Shown: positions 60,501 to 64,000 of the stretch, piece after piece
Position numbering within the stretch: the stretch's first letter is position 1
Layout: every line of letters starts with the position of its first letter
NCBI GenBank assembly: GCA_014871385.1
Contig: CM026426.1
Span: 75,802,934 to 75,866,933, forward strand
Length of the DNA: 64,000 bases
DNA from: Ceratodon purpureus
Lineage: Eukaryota; Streptophyta; Bryopsida; Pseudoditrichales; Ditrichaceae
Direction of reading: 5' to 3'
Translations under genes and position numbers: made by a program
The notes under the pieces: generated by a model
Databases searched by the model: none
What the model was told of the DNA's origin: nothing
The model's input: only the letters and a program-made list of their open reading frames with translations

Positions 60501-63500
60501 TCTCAAAAATGGTCTGTCGGATTTTTCTTTAAATCTTAGGACGTTCAGATTCCAAGGGGATGTGCCCATGGAGCTCGCAAAAATGATCTGTCGGATTCTT
60601 ATGGTAAATTTCGGACGTTCATTTTCCGAGGGGATGTGCCCATTGAGCTCGCGAAAATGATCTGTCGGATTATTGTAAGAAAATTTCGGACGATCATTTT
60701 CCGAGGGGATGTGCCCATTGAGCTCGCAGAAATGATCTGTCGGATTTTTATGAGAAATTTCGGACGATCATATTGCGAGGGGATGTGCCCAGTGAGCTCG
60801 CATAAATGAACTGTCGGATTTTTATGGTAAATTTCGGACGATCATATTGCGAGGGGATGTGCCCATTAAGTTCGTAGAAATGATCTGTCGGATTTTTATG
60901 AGAAATTTTGGATGTTCAATTTCCGAGGGGATGTGCCCATTAAGTTCGTAGAAATGAACTGTCGAATTTTTATGAGAAATTTTGGATGTTCAATTTCCGA
61001 GGGGATGTGCCCATTAAGTTCGTAGAAATGATCTGTTGAATTTTTATGAAAAATTTTGGATGTTCAATTTCCGAGGGGATGTGCCCATTAAGTTCGTAGA
61101 AATGAACTGTCGGATTTTTATGAGAAATTTTGGATGTTCAATTTCCGAGGGGATGTGCCCATTGAGCTCGCGGAAATTTGCTAAAAAATCCGAGAGAATG
61201 ATTTATAACACTCATGGTAGGAAGGTACCACAGAGATTTTGCATACATTTTGATGATTTGGATCAAACATTTGCTCTTTGATGTGTTATTTAATTAATTT
61301 AAAGGAAAATGTGCCTCAAAATGCGAAAAATACCTAAGTACCCTGGAATGTTTGAGTCGAGAAATCATCTTTAGAATCCGACAGATTGTTTTTCTTTGTC
61401 CATTTACCTAGGTACTCTTGGAAATAGTCACAAGTAATTATCTCTGGAATCCAACAGATGATTTTCGTGTGTCAATCATCTCAAGGTACCTTGTCAAGTT
61501 GGTGATAGCAAACCAGTCTAGAAATCCGACAGATGATTTTATTGTGTTTATTCACCTGGGTACTCTGGAATGTTTGTCCGAAGAAATAATCTCTAAAATG
61601 CGTCAGATGATTTTAATGTGTCGATTACCGCAGGATACTCTGTCAAGTTGGAGAATTTAGATTAGCTCTGAAATCCGAGAGATGGTTTTGATTGTGTCAA
61701 ATTACCTTGGTACTGTGGAAAGTAGGACAGTAGAAATAATCTCTGAAATTAGACAGTTGATTTCAATGTGACCAATTCCTCAAGGTACGTCGGGAAATTA
61801 GATATTGTAAACAATCTAAAATCTATGGCAGATGGTTTATTTGTGTCAATCTACCTAGATACCTTGGAAACTTAGACACATGAAATAATCTCAGAAATCC
61901 GACAGACGATTTTGATGTGTTGATTTCCGCAAGGTACCTTGTCATGTTGGAGATCTAAAATCATCTCTAAAATCCGACAGAGAATTATTTTGTGTTCTCC
62001 TACCTAGGTATTGTGGACTATAAGACACAAGAAATATTCTCTGAAATCCGAGAGATGATTTCTATGTGTCGATTACCCCAAAGTACCTCGAGAACTTGGC
62101 ATTGAGAAATCATCCGTCATATCCGATAGATGAAATCTATACCGTAATCTTTACATGGTACTGTGTGCATTCGTATGACAGTTCTACTGTTGGATTCTTT
62201 AGCGGTTTTCTAACACACTTTTTTTGGAAGAAAATGATGATTTTACATAGATAGTTAATGCACTTTTATGAGGAAATATGGTATTCGATGCAATGATGTC
62301 TCTCGGATTCTAATCTTCACTACTCTGATTACTTGAGATGCTGTTGATTTTCAGATCAATAGACATTATGATCGGCACCAAACCAAGGTTGAGATGACCA
62401 TCGATAAGCTCCAGGCAATTGCAACAGCTGAGGTGTCGGCCAAAACGAAAGCGAAATGGCTGAGGTGGTGGAATGGGTCGGTGAGTTCAAGGAAAACATT
62501 GAAGTTTCCACCATCACCTTGCTCAATTGAAGTGCTCAACCCCTGGATTACAAAAGCTGCATTTTGGGCAAACGTAAGTGTATTTCATTATCTCTAGAAC
62601 TCTGGGTTGTTACACTGTTTCGAGGTTATAGCCGATGGCGTCCTTTTTAGATATTTTTGTCTCACTCTTAAGTTGATGGTTTTGTATCAGTTGGAAGAAG
62701 AAGTAGAGAAAGAGTGCCTCAACTGGTTGGCAACCAGTTCCGATTCAGAGGAAGACGTCAACTCGAAGCGCACTCCTATGGCCGAGTACATCGAGAAGTG
62801 GCGTGTGCTCCTATGGGAGAAGGCATATTTGTCGTTCTTCACGGGAGCTAATGTGTATTCGAAGTCGCAACCATTCAATTCCCAACCAGGGACTGACATG
62901 GCTTGGAAGCGATGTCTGCATCGGTACTTTAAGCGGGAGCTCATCCCAGCTGGTGTAGTAAAGAGTATACCACCTCCGTGGTTCAGCTGGACGGAGACAT
63001 CGAATTCGGAGTTCATCTTCACAACCAACCAGCGGAAGATGTTCAATTTGAACCATCTCATTGAGTGCTACTGGTATATCGAGTGCCCAAAGTCATTTGT
63101 AACTGCTGAGGAGAAGGCTGTAAGGGAGATGTTCACCAAGAGGAGAGATGGGGATGACGACACCCATGATATTTCAGACGAAGCACTTCCTGCTCAGGAT
63201 GCTGAGCCAGAACATGATACACAGGTCGTTTCGACATCCACTGGTGCCGGGGACGCGAACACGAAGAAACGGAAGAGGGGGGCGAAGTCGGCATCGAAGG
63301 AGTCCCACCAGGAACCAGTGAAGAAGAGGAGTAGAGGGAAGAAGTCGGACCCCGCGACTGTTGAGCCGAATGGTGCGGAGAACGGGACATTCTCTCCCAG
63401 GATTGGACATGCTGAGAAGCCAGACGTCAGCGCACCTCAACCAAGATGCCCAATTCATGAGTTGATTCTGAATGAATCAATAACTGAGTGGCAAAAGGCA

Positions 63501-64000
63501 AATCCTAGAATGAGGTTGAAAAGCATGCCAAAGGCATTCAACGATATGGTCCAGTGGATTCGAAGCGTCACCCCGCAACGGGTCCGGATGAAGGACGGGA
63601 AGAGTGTTCGGGGGGGTGGATTGGCAGATCTCATTATCATTGATATTCCGGAGGGTCTATCGGTCCCTGGTATATCCAATGAGGACGAGATTCCAGATTG
63701 GAACAGTAGGAGCGACAATTACCTTGCAGCCGTCTTTGGCTTTGTAAAACTCGTCCTCCAAGACCAAAGGTGTGTGATCATTATCCATCCGGATGACAAT
63801 GGCGAAATTGACGAAGAGATTCGTGATTTTCATCAAGTGGTTGAATTGAAGAGTGAGAGGTCGTGGACAGGCATCAATAGATTGCTCCTTGGCTGCGCAA
63901 AAATAAGCGGCATGACAACATGCTTTTTTAAGGTGCAACTTCTCACATTATCCTCGAATAACAGCTTTGAATTCAGACCAACACCGGAGGATTACAAGAA
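57517..64000 (+). CDS. ParB-like / DNA methyltransferase-like fusion, copy 3 (element 2), 3' end outside window
   Basis: Exons with GT-AG borders: 57517-57855 (basic, KKRRKSKTG), 58838-59832, 59949-60144, about 60203-60421, 62355-62573, and 62691 running open past the window end. Exon 2 starts with an acidic Gln/Glu repeat (four SREQQEDG-type units), then the ParB-like domain: IPLCRLIPCDFVRP and GKMFYVFDGNHRTRAW (DGNHR about 59675-59689). The last exon carries KWRVLLWEKAY, HRYFKREL, WYIECPKSF and a Lys-rich linker with several nuclear-localisation-like runs. The methyltransferase-like start follows: DLIIIDIPEGLSVPGIS (DIPE 63642-63653) and VIIIHPDDNGE. The AGTG motif must lie beyond 64000. 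One TGA at 59372-59374 precedes the ParB box; translation could alternatively start at the ATG at 59390. It is the best-preserved C-terminal copy. Confidence 0.78.
60498..61171. repeat. Nine-copy minisatellite, 74-bp unit, in an intron
   Basis: Units of 74 bases built around AAATGATCTGTCGGATTTTT, a TCGGACGATCATTTTCCGAG-like block and GGGGATGTGCCCATTGAGCTCGC. The first unit is the most diverged and a little longer; the last five are nearly identical. It lies in the intron 60422-62354 of ParB-methyltransferase copy 3. Confidence 0.9.
61330..62135. repeat. Second tandem array, about 75-80-bp unit, in the same intron
   Basis: Roughly ten diverged units with AAATCCGACAGATGATTTT, then TGTGTC, ACCTAGGTAC and a GGAAA...AGAAATAATCTCT block. 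Alternate units differ (CTCAAGGTACCTTGTCAAGTTGG versus ACCTAGGTACTNTGGAA), suggesting a higher-order repeat of about 155 bases. Confidence 0.75.

Noticed and set aside
60498-61171. CRISPR-like array
   Set aside because: Units are directly adjacent 74-base repeats with no unique spacers, in a plant intron; this is a minisatellite.

Overview
The window reads as nuclear DNA of a land plant. The anchor is a complete eight-exon AUX1/LAX-type auxin influx carrier on the minus strand (25615-28121). Its splice sites are canonical and the exons sum to exactly 473 codons. Short introns, telo-box-like AAACCCTAA motifs and MULE, Harbinger and piggyBac elements also fit a plant. The piggyBac relic and compact introns make me think of a non-seed plant such as a bryophyte or lycophyte, but that is inference. 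No bacterial operon, CRISPR array, rRNA or tRNA was seen.

The main content is mobile DNA. Two copies of one bipartite element flank the window. In each, a Mutator-like (MULE) transposase with a WRKY/GCM1-type zinc cluster, DDE core and SWIM zinc finger is head-to-head with an unusual multi-exon gene, about 0.4 kb apart. That gene encodes a ParB-like (DGNHR) domain followed by a beta-class DNA N4/N6 methyltransferase-like domain. Element 1 covers about 780-11151 and element 2 about 53513 to beyond 64000. A third ParB-methyltransferase gene (12215-16045) stands without a transposase. The fold of the methyltransferase and the AGTG SAM-binding loop are kept, but the catalytic DPPY is replaced by D-I-P-E or similar. 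This pairing is the best candidate for an undescribed system.

Region by region: 1-780 low complexity; 780-6903 ParB-methyltransferase copy 1 (broken) with a GC-rich hairpin array in an intron; 7316-11151 transposase copy 1; 11373-16045 small unknown gene and ParB-methyltransferase copy 2; 16332-17606 two small unknown genes; 18605-20340 decayed piggyBac transposase; 20340-25600 repeats including a 740-bp MITE; 25615-28121 LAX gene; 28847-29177 a TA-flanked MITE; 29444-33075 Harbinger-type transposase and its convergent Myb/SANT-like partner; 33-39 kb gene-poor AT-rich DNA; 39.5-44.96 kb a decayed transposase of another superfamily; 46059-50269 a RING-like, acidic-tailed gene; 50.3-52.5 kb two unknown ORFs; 53513-57074 transposase copy 2; 57517-64000 ParB-methyltransferase copy 3, cut by the window edge.

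Most internal stops in otherwise open transposon reading frames are TAG. This is what decay of methylated CAG/CTG (CHG) sites would give. None of the transposon genes fully inside the window is certainly intact except the Harbinger-like ORF.
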